From Candidatus Korarchaeum sp. (lineage in GTDB: Archaea > Korarchaeota > Korarchaeia > Korarchaeales > Korarchaeaceae), in contig JAWAID010000001.1 of NCBI GenBank assembly GCA_038888615.1, forward strand, positions 62,001 to 126,000: a DNA stretch of 64,000 bases, read 5' to 3'. Shown one piece after another: positions 16,856 to 25,777 of this stretch. Position 1 is the first letter of the stretch, and every line of letters begins with the position of its first letter. The notes beneath the pieces were generated by a model. The model searched no databases, was not told the DNA's origin, and saw only the letters and a list, made by a program, of their open reading frames with translations. The translations under genes were made by a program, and so were the position numbers.

Positions 16856-19569
16856 GGATAAGGAGAGTGTACTTAGAGAACTTCGGTTCCCATCAGAGAA
16901 CGGAACTCACCTTTTCGGATGGGATAAACGCTATAATCGGTAACAATGGTGCAGGGAAGACAACCCTACTGGAGGCGATATCCTACGCTTTATACCATAG
17001 GACGGACAGACCCGCGGAGGAGCTCATCAGGATAGGAGCTTCTAGGATGAGGGTAGAGCTCGAGTTCGAGGTGAGCGGGAGGAGCTACTTAGTCATCAGG
17101 GAGAGGAGTAGGGACGGCGCGGTATCAGCTGAGCTCTACGAGATCACTAGGGGAAGTAAGAGGCTCCTCCAGAGGGATCAAACCAAGGTTTCCTCGCAGA
17201 TAGAGGCGATACTGGGGTTCAGTAGGGATGTCTTCCTTCAGGGAATCTACGTGAGACAGGGTGAGATACAAGCCCTGCTTGAGAGTCAGCCAGCCAAGAG
17301 GAAGGAGATCATCGCGAGGCTCTTGGGTATAGACATACTGGAGAGGATCTGGGAGGAACTGAAGGACGTCATTGAGAGACTCAGTACTGAGATAGCTTCG
17401 TTAGATAGGGAGATCAGTACTATGGGAGACGTGGATAAGGAGAGAGCTCGCGTACTGGAAGAGATAGACTCTATCGAGGAGAGTTTATTGGGATTGGATA
17501 GGGAAATCTCCTCGCTCGAGGGCTCAATTGCGAATCTGCATCAGAGGGTTGATGAGCTTGAGATCAAGCGTGGGGAGTTCATTGAGCTGAAGTCCCAGTT
17601 AGATGAGGTGAACATGAGGATATCCTCCAATTTGAGGAGGAAGGAGAAGCTTGAGAAGGACATTAGGAGATTAGATGAGGAACTATCAAAGCTCCCTTAC
17701 TTAGAGAGCTTAGCTCTGAAGTACGAGGAAGTCTCTAAATTGAGGGATCTCCTCAGAAGGGCCTCTGAATTGAGGAAAGAGTTGGAACTCTTGAGAGAGA
17801 GCTTGAATGAACTGAACTCTATAGAGGGAGAGATCGTTAAGGTAGAGAGTAGAAGGGAGGAGTTCGAGGAGGTTAAGAGGAAGATCGAGGAGAAGAGGAG
17901 GATTAAGGATGAATACATCAAGATAGATGCTAGGTTGAGGAGCCTCAAGGAGAGGGAGTCCAGTGAGCTTCGAAGACTATCTGAAGTAGAGAGGAGGTTT
18001 AATGAGAGGGTAAAGCCCCTCGAGGATCTCTTCGGGGAGTTACCGAGGGAGCTTCAGGGGATACTTGAGGTATACTCTAAGAAGATGGAGGAGCTCAATG
18101 AGAGCGTTAATAGGGATGACTCGGGAATAAAAGCTCTTGAGAGCGAAAGGGAGAGGATATCGAGCAGGATGGGTCAATACTCCGCTTACTTGGAGGAGCT
18201 CATTAGCGGGCCGGAGAGGTGTCCCCTCTGCGGGTCAAGGCTGACTGATGAGAAGATAGAGGAACTGAAGAGGAACTTATCGGAGAGCGTAGAACTCATG
18301 AGAGCTCGGCTTTCTGAAATAGATGAGAACTTAAGGAAGTTGAGGGAAGATAGGGAATCTAAGTTGTTCTTAATTGATAGGATTAGGGAGGTATCTCCAA
18401 AAACGCTTTCCGATGTTTTCAGAGAGTGGGAGGAATCTAAGAGGTCTTTGAACGAGATAAGGGATCTCTTAAGTGAGACCTATAGGGAAGCAACGGAGTT
18501 AGAATCTAAAATAAGAGATCTACCGGAATTAGAGGAGAAATATCGTTTCCTCAACGCTGAGTTCAGCAAGATTGAGTTGTTAAAGGAGAGAGCAAATCGG
18601 ATAAGGAGGTTGATCGCTGGGGCTGATGCTGATAAGCTCGAGCAGGAGTTGGAGGGGCTGGAGGGTGAGGTGGGCGAGATCGCTGCGAAGTTAGGCATAA
18701 AGCTTGAGGAGGTGGAGGCTGAGTACTCTAAATCCAAGGAAGCCCTGGCTGAGTACGGAAGGCTCAGAGGGATGATTGGGGAGAGGGAGAGGCTGCTTAA
18801 TATGTTGAGGGAGATATCTGAGGAGATATCCTCAGACAGGGAAAAAGCCGCTCATTTAGAGGAGAGAATGAGTAAATTGGGATTCGACGAGAGTTCCCTA
18901 GAGAGAGCTAAGGCAGAGCTGAGGTTATTAGAGGAGAAGCTTAAAGAATCTCTAAGGTCAAAGGGAGAGCTTGAGGGAACATTGAGGGAGCTCCATAAGA
19001 AGAAAGAAGAGCTTGCTTTGAAATCAGAGAAACTTAGGATCCTTAGGAAGAGAAAGGAGAAACTTGAGATATTCAGATCCAGGATTCAGAAAGTAAGGGA
19101 TCTCTTCAGTAAGGATAAGGGGATTCAATCGGCCCTTAGGGAGAGAGCGAAGCCCTTGGTGGGGAGGGAACTCAACGAGATATTCGGAACATTCGGTTTC
19201 GACTACGATTCAATAGAGCTGGATGATAACTTCACACCGATGCTCAGGAGAGGAGGTAGGGATTATCCGTTCGACATGTTGAGCGGAGGGGAGAGGATAT
19301 CATTGGCTCTAGCGTTGAGACTTGCCATCGCGAGGTACTTGATCTCGACGAGGATTGAGAGCTTCATACTGGATGAGCCTACTGTGCACCTGGATGACGA
19401 GAGGATAGAGTCTCTCTTAGAAGCCCTCTCATCCCTCCAGATACCCCAGCTAATCGTGGTGACTCACTCCACGAGGTTCAGGGACATAGCTTCCCGCTCG
19501 ATACTGGTGAGTAAAGCCGGGGGTATTTCGAATGTCGAAGTCCTGGATGAGGTGATAGTAAGCGGTTAA
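16852..19569 (+). CDS. rad50: Rad50 ATPase with zinc hook
   Basis: 905 residues. Walker A GNNGAGKT at residues 30-37, Q-loop region near VRQGEIQALLES, long antiparallel coiled coils, zinc hook CPLC at residues 457-460, ABC signature LSGGERIS near residue 810 and Walker B/D-loop LDEPTVHLDD near residue 845. Together with Mre11 it senses and tethers DNA ends. Length and domain order are normal for archaeal Rad50. TTG start overlapping the Mre11 stop, with GGAGGAGCC as binding site. Confidence 0.95.
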   Translation: MRIRRVYLENFGSHQRTELTFSDGINAIIGNNGAGKTTLLEAISYALYHRTDRPAEELIRIGASRMRVELEFEVSGRSYLVIRERSRDGAVSAELYEITRGSKRLLQRDQTKVSSQIEAILGFSRDVFLQGIYVRQGEIQALLESQPAKRKEIIARLLGIDILERIWEELKDVIERLSTEIASLDREISTMGDVDKERARVLEEIDSIEESLLGLDREISSLEGSIANLHQRVDELEIKRGEFIELKSQLDEVNMRISSNLRRKEKLEKDIRRLDEELSKLPYLESLALKYEEVSKLRDLLRRASELRKELELLRESLNELNSIEGEIVKVESRREEFEEVKRKIEEKRRIKDEYIKIDARLRSLKERESSELRRLSEVERRFNERVKPLEDLFGELPRELQGILEVYSKKMEELNESVNRDDSGIKALESERERISSRMGQYSAYLEELISGPERCPLCGSRLTDEKIEELKRNLSESVELMRARLSEIDENLRKLREDRESKLFLIDRIREVSPKTLSDVFREWEESKRSLNEIRDLLSETYREATELESKIRDLPELEEKYRFLNAEFSKIELLKERANRIRRLIAGADADKLEQELEGLEGEVGEIAAKLGIKLEEVEAEYSKSKEALAEYGRLRGMIGERERLLNMLREISEEISSDREKAAHLEERMSKLGFDESSLERAKAELRLLEEKLKESLRSKGELEGTLRELHKKKEELALKSEKLRILRKRKEKLEIFRSRIQKVRDLFSKDKGIQSALRERAKPLVGRELNEIFGTFGFDYDSIELDDNFTPMLRRGGRDYPFDMLSGGERISLALALRLAIARYLISTRIESFILDEPTVHLDDERIESLLEALSSLQIPQLIVVTHSTRFRDIASRSILVSKAGGISNVEVLDEVIVSG

Positions 19570-19592
19570 ATAGGGATCCCTAGCTCATAGGA

Positions 19593-20045
19593 GTGGGGGA
19601 TCCGGTGGGAAGTAGGAAGAAGACCCCTTATGACGATCCATTCGATCGCTTCATCAGGGACGTCATGGAGCTGCTCAGGAGAATGGACGAGGATCTATCC
19701 GGATTCATCAACGGTGATTTGTCTTGGAGCTCCGATTATGGTGGAGATGAGGAGGGGGTCGGTATCTCCCCTGAGGTAGAGTCGTCCCCAGAGGGGGGGA
19801 GGGGAAGCTTGGAATTAGAGGAGCAAGTTGTTGACGTCATAGAGTTGGAGGATGAGATCCTCATAGTAGCTGAGGCCCCCGGTGTCAGCAAGGATGAGAT
19901 CTCCGTGAAGATCAAGGGGAAGGAGGTTACGATAAAAGCCGGGGAGCTCCTGAGGAGGATTCAGCTCCCTGTGGAACCTGATCATGAGAGGGTCAGGGCT
20001 ACCTACAAGAACGGCATCTTAGAGGTGAGGGTGCCGAAAAGGTAA
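19593..20045 (+). CDS. Hsp20/alpha-crystallin family small heat shock protein
   Basis: 150 residues. The first 70 residues are acidic and low in conserved features; the alpha-crystallin domain spans about 75-150, with DEILIVAEAPGVSKDEISV and the closing NGILEVRVPK strand (family consensus A-x-x-x-n-GvL). It holds unfolded proteins in soluble form during heat stress. The GTG start lies 23 bases after rad50, so it may be on the same transcript. The usual IxI C-terminal anchor is absent, the protein ending at the last strand. Confidence 0.85.
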   Translation: MGDPVGSRKKTPYDDPFDRFIRDVMELLRRMDEDLSGFINGDLSWSSDYGGDEEGVGISPEVESSPEGGRGSLELEEQVVDVIELEDEILIVAEAPGVSKDEISVKIKGKEVTIKAGELLRRIQLPVEPDHERVRATYKNGILEVRVPKR

Positions 20046-20051
20046 CGGGCT

Positions 20052-23000
20052 TTGACCAGGATATCGTCCTACCGCTTATTGAGGTCCTTGGGTTACGAAT
20101 TCGAGGTTTTTCCGGAGAGTGAGATAAAGCCGAGCAAGGTAAACGTGAGGTTCAAGGACCTCTTTCCTCAATTACCTCATCACGAGGGGAAGAGTAAGGA
20201 GATAGCCGAGAAGGAGCTCTATTCTCATCAAATGGAGACTCTAAATTCCTTAGAGGGCGGTAGAAATGTAGTATTGATCTCTGGGACTGGTAGCGGGAAA
20301 ACCGAAGCTTGGTTCTTCTATGCAGCTAAGGGCAAGAGAGCCCTCGTTCTCTACCCCACCCTGGCTTTGGCGAACGATCAGATCAGGAGACTGGAGGATT
20401 ACTCCAGGGCTCTGGCGATCAATCCTTACATAATAGACGCGAGGAGGAGAGAGCTACTAATTTCTAAACATGGAACTAGGGGTTTAAAGGGTGTGATCTC
20501 ATTAGCTGACCTCGTGATCACAAATCCAGCTTTCCTAATGTCGGATCTTAAGAGAACCGCTTCTAGAGGATCTTACCTTCTTAGCTTCATAAAGAAGCTG
20601 GATCTTATCGTTTTAGACGAGCTTGATTTTTACGGACCTAGGGAGGTAGCTCTCCTCATCTCAATGATCAAAATAATATCTTTGCTATCGGAAGGGAACC
20701 CTCAGATAGTCGTGCTCACGGCGGCCCTAGGCAACCCAGATGAACTGGCCGAATGCCTCACAGCCATCAACGGAAGGGAGACCTCCGTGATAAGGGGGGA
20801 CCCCTTCAGGCCCAGGAACGACGCGTACTTAGTGCTCGGTAAGAACCTGAGGATCGTTTGGGAGTGTCTGAGATCTCATAAAGAGGAGATCCTCTCTGCT
20901 GATGTAGGTGATGACATCAGGAGCTCCCTGGAGAGCTATGAGATCTTCGAAAAGAACGTCTACAAGCTAGTTGAGGTAGGACGCTCTTTGGGCATAGACT
21001 GCCCTCAGCCCCTCATCGACCCAGCTGAGGTGATCTCCTACTTCGAGAGGGATGACGGGGTGACTATAGTGTTCACGAATAGCATAAGAAGTGCGGAGAA
21101 CTTGAGGAGGAGGTTGGTCAATGAGTTCGGTGTTAGCAGGGTGGCTTCCCACCACCACCTAGTCTCTAAGCGGGAGAGGGAGGAGATAGAGGATGCCGCG
21201 AGATCAGGGAGTTTGAGAATCCTCATAAGCCCTAGAACCCTATCTCAGGGTTTGGATATAGGTAACGTGATCAGAATAGTGCACCTGGGTCTTCCGGATA
21301 GTCTCAGAGAGTTCAGACAGAGAGAGGGGAGGAAGGGGAGGAGGGAGGAGGTCGGGTGGACGGAGAGCCTGATCTTCCCACTTTACAAGTGGGATAGGGA
21401 ACTCCTCTCCAGGGGAACAGACGCACTTACCAAGTGGCTCGGGCTTCCGCTGGAGATAACGCTGGTGAACCCGAGGAACAAGTACTCAAAGCTATTCGAG
21501 GGCATTTTCAAGTTGCTCAATCCTGATCTCAAGCGCTTCTTGACGGAGGACGAGATCAAACTCTTAACTGAACTAGGTCTCATATCTCAGGGCGAACTGA
21601 CGGAGAGAGGGAGGAGAGTATGGGAGATGATGAACTTCTACGAGTTCGGTCCTCCATACGGATTCAAGAGGGTCCTGAGGGAGGACGGTGAGCAGAGGTA
21701 CCTAGAGGACATAGGGCATTGTGATCTGGTCGAGAGGTTCCAGCCAGGTTGCATAGACTACGGGAACGATGCCATAGTGGTTGACTTCAGGAGGAAGGGG
21801 AGGATAGTGACCGGGGTACTGGAGGAGCCCCTCAACTACTCCACCGTCTACTCCTTCGATGCGCTCGCTTTCATGTTAGAGGAGTACGAGAAGGTGAAGC
21901 TGGAGTGGGGCGAGAGGCCTGACCTGATGGAGGACTACTACAGGGGGAGGATCGGGAGCGAGGTCGTCTGCGTAGTAGATCCCCCAGCTAACGGGTTCGG
22001 GCTGAGGACCAAGGTCCCGAATAGGGTTTACTGGAAGTTAATTTCATCGAAGGTCAAGCCGATTAGCGTGGGGAAGACTACCGTGCTCCTAAGGGAGAGC
22101 AGGTCTCTGCCCGTGATAGCTCCTACTGGAGGGGTCTACAGGGATTACACTTACGGGATCTCGGTGGAGCTGGATCCGAAGGAGGACTTGACTTGGCTGA
22201 GGATAGGGCTAGCTACCCTCACGCTGGTCCTCAGGCTCCTCTTCAGGATACCCATCGGTGTCCTCTACTACGAGGTAGCCAACTTGGGGGAGAAGAAGCT
22301 CCTGATGATGCATGAGCCTGAGTCGGCCGGGCTCATAGAAGACCTGGATTGGTCAGAGGTAGCCAGGAGCATCGACCTCTTCGAGTCCGATGAGCTCTCC
22401 GAGATAATGATGATGCTCATCGACGAGGAAGCTCACTACGAGCTCGTCACGAGGGGACTAGACTGGAGCCTAGCCAAGAGATTCGCGAAGAGGGCTGTGA
22501 ATTACATACTCATGAAGCAAAGGATTCCTTTCATGATTGAGGGGAAGGTATTCATGATTCCGAAGCCCTCCAGAGCTAACAAGTTGATCTCAGCCGATTG
22601 CATCCGCGTGGATCTGGGGGAGACCTTATCGATAGGTTTCCTGGGGCTCTACGATGGGGAGAACATGAGCGTTCAAAGTATCACGAAGGAGTTCTTCGAT
22701 TCGTCTAGAGTGGATCTATCGCTTATTGAGAGCTGTGTGAATGATGGTTTCCTCTTAGTTTGCTGGGATCTCAGATCCCTCTTGGAGGACCTCTCCTTCC
22801 TCAATCAGAGGTCCCTCTGTTACATACTCCGGGGCTTGAGGGACGAGGGGAGGGTCGTCGAACTGAGGGCCTCGGTTGAGGAGTTCCTCGGAGTTGACAC
22901 GGTCTCCTTAGAGGATGTCTCGAGGAGCCTCTGGGGGATCAGTGGATCGATTAAGGACTTGGTAGTTGAGGCTGGGAGATCTTCCGCTGAGATCGACCTT

Positions 23001-23123
23001 AGAGGTACTTCCGGGTGGGAGAGGCGCACGAGGTACTTAAGGGAGAAAGCCACTGAGATAATCGAGGAGAGGGTGAAGGCCATCTACCTCACGTCACTAG
23101 CTCTGAGAGGAGGTCAGAGTTAA
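20052..23123 (+). CDS. Large superfamily-2 DEAD/DEAH-type helicase
   Basis: 1023 residues. N-terminal RecA domain with Walker A GTGSGKTEAW near residue 78, LYPTLALANDQ (motif Ia), LDELDFYG (motif II variant DELD) and VVLTAALGNP (motif III); second RecA domain with IVFTNS, ISPRTLSQGLDIGNV and the arginine-finger motif QREGRKGRR. The remaining about 550 residues show no domain I recognise, and no Cys cluster. Overall it resembles archaeal Lhr/Hrq1-related helicases (COG1205-like). TTG start 6 bases after the Hsp20 stop, behind nurA-herA-mre11-rad50, suggesting a link to DNA repair. Confidence 0.8.
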   Translation: MTRISSYRLLRSLGYEFEVFPESEIKPSKVNVRFKDLFPQLPHHEGKSKEIAEKELYSHQMETLNSLEGGRNVVLISGTGSGKTEAWFFYAAKGKRALVLYPTLALANDQIRRLEDYSRALAINPYIIDARRRELLISKHGTRGLKGVISLADLVITNPAFLMSDLKRTASRGSYLLSFIKKLDLIVLDELDFYGPREVALLISMIKIISLLSEGNPQIVVLTAALGNPDELAECLTAINGRETSVIRGDPFRPRNDAYLVLGKNLRIVWECLRSHKEEILSADVGDDIRSSLESYEIFEKNVYKLVEVGRSLGIDCPQPLIDPAEVISYFERDDGVTIVFTNSIRSAENLRRRLVNEFGVSRVASHHHLVSKREREEIEDAARSGSLRILISPRTLSQGLDIGNVIRIVHLGLPDSLREFRQREGRKGRREEVGWTESLIFPLYKWDRELLSRGTDALTKWLGLPLEITLVNPRNKYSKLFEGIFKLLNPDLKRFLTEDEIKLLTELGLISQGELTERGRRVWEMMNFYEFGPPYGFKRVLREDGEQRYLEDIGHCDLVERFQPGCIDYGNDAIVVDFRRKGRIVTGVLEEPLNYSTVYSFDALAFMLEEYEKVKLEWGERPDLMEDYYRGRIGSEVVCVVDPPANGFGLRTKVPNRVYWKLISSKVKPISVGKTTVLLRESRSLPVIAPTGGVYRDYTYGISVELDPKEDLTWLRIGLATLTLVLRLLFRIPIGVLYYEVANLGEKKLLMMHEPESAGLIEDLDWSEVARSIDLFESDELSEIMMMLIDEEAHYELVTRGLDWSLAKRFAKRAVNYILMKQRIPFMIEGKVFMIPKPSRANKLISADCIRVDLGETLSIGFLGLYDGENMSVQSITKEFFDSSRVDLSLIESCVNDGFLLVCWDLRSLLEDLSFLNQRSLCYILRGLRDEGRVVELRASVEEFLGVDTVSLEDVSRSLWGISGSIKDLVVEAGRSSAEIDLRGTSGWERRTRYLREKATEIIEERVKAIYLTSLALRGGQS

Positions 23124-23130
23124 GGTAACC

Positions 23131-24345
23131 TCAGTAGACGGGCACCTCTCCCTCTATCAGTCTATCAACGAATCGATCTATTTTAGAGATCTCCCTGAGG
23201 AGTATCTCCTCTATCTGCTTCCTCAAATCCTCCAAGTTTGACTCAGTTGAGACCTCAGCCGCTATGAGCGTGGGCTCGTTTATCGGATGCCCTATCCTGC
23301 TGAGAAGCCATACGTAAGCTTCCTTTACCTCCGGTACCTCCTCGACTATCTTCCTAGCGATCTCGTAAGCGTAAACGTTGTATATCTTCCCGACGTGACT
23401 CACGGGGTTCTTACCAGCGGCTGCCTCCGAGCTCCTGGGTCTCATGAGGGGTATGACCCCATTGACCCCGTTCCCCCTTCCCACCTGTCCGGAGTCACCT
23501 CCCTCGGCGGAGGTGCCGAGTACAGTTAGATAGACGCCCCCCACGCCTCTTCCCCTGACGTCCAACGTGTTCAAGTGCACCTCTATCGATTCAAACTTAT
23601 CCCCGTACTTCTCCTTGAGGAAGGAGTTCACCCTATCCAGCACCTCCTCCTTCCGCCTGAAGTACTCCGATTCGCTCGATATGAACCTATCTACGAAAGC
23701 TAGAGCTATCGTTAGATCTAATTTGCTATTATAACGACTTCCCATCACTTTAACATCCTCACCAGTCTCCTCGAAGCTCTTCTTAAAGTCCCTAGAGTTC
23801 AGGAACCTCTCGACATCCAAGACGGCTTTCTCAGTCCTGGAGAGCGGTGCGTAGCCTACGGCGGCGGACGTATCGTTGGCTCCCATCACCTTGCTTCCTC
23901 TCCTGAATATATCCGTGAGCTCGGCGCTCCCCTGCTTCATCTCCACTTGGTACCTGACGTGGAGCTCCGGATCTACGAACCTCAGGTTCTCCCTTATCCA
24001 AGACTTGGCTGCCCTCTTCACCACTTCATCGAGATCGATGGCTTCCCCAGCTAATGAGGTAGTCGCTCTATCGCCGAAGACGATGAGCATGGGCTCTATC
24101 ACCCTCCCACCACCGAAAGCCGGTTCCGTCATGCCAGCCGCCAACAGCGACTTATCGGCGTTATAGTGGAGAAGGCCTCCGAACCTCCTCAGGTACTCCC
24201 TGTTCAACTCTAGAGAAACCCTCTCCATTATACCATCCGCTATGGTGTCCGGATGTCCAATACCTTTCCTCTCAACGATTTCTATGGGTTGCTCATCAAC
24301 GGGAGGCCTGTGAGAAAGCGATACCTTCAACGAGGTCATACGCAT
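23131..24345 (-). CDS. mat: Archaeal S-adenosylmethionine synthetase
   Basis: 404 residues from ATG 24345. A longer upstream frame exists, but an AAATAAATA element at 24367-24375 places a leaderless start at 24345 (a Met two codons later is also possible). The archaeal SAM synthetase (AdoMet synthetase 2 family) pattern is clear: [46 protein letters not shown] and [24 protein letters not shown] segments. It makes SAM from methionine and ATP, supplying the many radical SAM enzymes of this window. Divergent from one of them. Confidence 0.95.
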   Translation of the reverse strand: MRMTSLKVSLSHRPPVDEQPIEIVERKGIGHPDTIADGIMERVSLELNREYLRRFGGLLHYNADKSLLAAGMTEPAFGGGRVIEPMLIVFGDRATTSLAGEAIDLDEVVKRAAKSWIRENLRFVDPELHVRYQVEMKQGSAELTDIFRRGSKVMGANDTSAAVGYAPLSRTEKAVLDVERFLNSRDFKKSFEETGEDVKVMGSRYNSKLDLTIALAFVDRFISSESEYFRRKEEVLDRVNSFLKEKYGDKFESIEVHLNTLDVRGRGVGGVYLTVLGTSAEGGDSGQVGRGNGVNGVIPLMRPRSSEAAAGKNPVSHVGKIYNVYAYEIARKIVEEVPEVKEAYVWLLSRIGHPINEPTLIAAEVSTESNLEDLRKQIEEILLREISKIDRFVDRLIEGEVPVY

Positions 24346-24366
24346 CGGACGAGAATCGGCCAGTTG

Positions 24367-24375
24367 AAATAAATA
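24367..24375. promoter_or_regulatory. Bidirectional TATA element between SAM synthetase and radical SAM gene
   Basis: AAATAAATA reads as TATTTATTT on the minus strand, 22 bases before the SAM synthetase ATG 24345, and about 40 bases before the plus-strand TTG 24415, which also has a GGTGAGG ribosome-binding site. It therefore probably drives both genes. Based on pattern and distance. Confidence 0.5.
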
Positions 24376-24414
24376 AACATTCCACCAACTCGAGGTTCCC
24401 TCGGTGAGGTCAAG

Positions 24415-25479
24415 TTGATTACCATAGTCACCACTACGGGGCAGTGCAATATGAAGTGCGGTTACTGTGGCGGTAGCTTCGATCCTAAGCTCGTGCCTCA
24501 TCGGGAGAGGTACTCCATCGAGGATCTGGTGGACTTCATCATCGAGAGGGATTCGGATGTGGCCTTTTACGGAGGAGAGCCCCTCCTCAATACGAGGCTT
24601 ATAATGAGGGTGATGGATTCCCTGAGCTCAAGGGGTTGGGGAGGAAGGTTCGTCATACAGACGAACGGCACGCTGATCGAAAACCTACCTAAGAGGTACT
24701 GGTTATCCTTCGACTCCATACTACTCTCCGTAGATGGTAGGCCGGAGGTCAACGACGAGCAGAGGGGAGAGGGGAACTACAGGAGTGTTGTGAGAGCCGC
24801 CAGGGTCCTGAGGGAGTTGGGGTTCTCGGGGGACCTGATAGCTAGGATGACCGCGTGGGAAGGGACCTCCATCCATGAGGAGGTCATGCACCTCCTGAGG
24901 CTAGGGCTCTTCGATCACGTTCACTGGCAACTCAACGTGATATGGTCGGAGAGATGGGGGTTTGAGGAGTGGGCTAGGGCTTCGTACCTCCCCGGTATCA
25001 GGAGGCTCTCCTCCCTCTGGATCGAGGAGATGAGCAGGGGAAGGGTGTTGGGCATAGCTCCCTTCCTAGGGATAATGAGGGCAGCTCTCTTCGGTGACCT
25101 ACCATCACCTCCTTGCGGGGCCGGTACCGAGAGCTTTACAATACTGCCGGATGGGAGGATATTAGCTTGTCCTATCGCTGTGGATTCGGAATGGGCTCAA
25201 GTTGGGAGGCTAGGTGATGCGATCACTGAGGTGAGGTTAGGGGAGCCCTGTTTGAGCTGCGGGTACTTCAGGTACTGCAGGGGGAGGTGCCTCTACGCTT
25301 ACATGGAACGCCTCTGGGGAGAGGAGGGGTTCAAATCCGTTTGCGATGTAGTTAAGGAGACCGTTAGCATCATCATTGGACTTGAAAGCGATGTTAGGGA
25401 GTTCATAAGAGATGGTATCGTAAGCGCTGAGGAACTCCGTTACCCCGACTACAATAATACCATCGAGGTGATCCCCTGA
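24415..25479 (+). CDS. Radical SAM enzyme with SPASM-like Cys cluster, putative peptide-modifying
   Basis: 354 residues. N-terminal CNMKCGYC binds the catalytic [4Fe-4S] cluster, followed by FYGGEPLL, TNGTL and SVDGRPEVND. The C-terminal part has a Cys-rich region from about residue 237 to 305 (CGAG, ACPIA, CLSCGYFRYCRGRC, VCDV), as in twitch/SPASM domains that carry auxiliary clusters. The shape matches the AF0577-type family predicted to modify peptides. TTG start. It is followed after 3 bases by a winged-helix regulator; no obvious small peptide substrate gene lies next to it. Confidence 0.75.
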   Translation: MITIVTTTGQCNMKCGYCGGSFDPKLVPHRERYSIEDLVDFIIERDSDVAFYGGEPLLNTRLIMRVMDSLSSRGWGGRFVIQTNGTLIENLPKRYWLSFDSILLSVDGRPEVNDEQRGEGNYRSVVRAARVLRELGFSGDLIARMTAWEGTSIHEEVMHLLRLGLFDHVHWQLNVIWSERWGFEEWARASYLPGIRRLSSLWIEEMSRGRVLGIAPFLGIMRAALFGDLPSPPCGAGTESFTILPDGRILACPIAVDSEWAQVGRLGDAITEVRLGEPCLSCGYFRYCRGRCLYAYMERLWGEEGFKSVCDVVKETVSIIIGLESDVREFIRDGIVSAEELRYPDYNNTIEVIP

Positions 25480-25482
25480 TGG

Positions 25483-25764
25483 GTGGTCAGTTTGGATTGG
25501 GAGGACTTGCTGGTTGAGGCCCTAGGCAACAGGACTAAGGTCAGGATAATGAGGTACTTACTCCGGAGGGGAGGGGCTAACATAAGCAGGATAGCAAGGG
25601 AGCTCGGTATCTCCTACACGAGCGCTAAGAGGAGCCTGAAGGTATTGAGCGAGATAGGCATTCTAGAGGAGATTGCCATAGGGAGAGCTAGGGTTTACAG
25701 GCTTTCAGATAGCGAGAACGTCCGCAGGCTAATCGCATGCATAACGGGCAGCGCCCACGTATAG
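25483..25764 (+). CDS. ArsR-like winged-helix transcription regulator
   Basis: 93 residues forming one winged helix: NRTKVRIMRYLLRRG, ISRIARELGISYTSAKRSLKVL as helix-turn-helix, then EEIAIGRARVYRLSD as wing. No metal-binding Cys pair is present (one C at IACITG). GTG start 3 bases after the radical SAM gene, suggesting that it controls that operon or the divergent SAM synthetase; inference from position. Confidence 0.75.
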   Translation: MVSLDWEDLLVEALGNRTKVRIMRYLLRRGGANISRIARELGISYTSAKRSLKVLSEIGILEEIAIGRARVYRLSDSENVRRLIACITGSAHV

Positions 25765-25777
25765 TTGGGTCCTAGGA

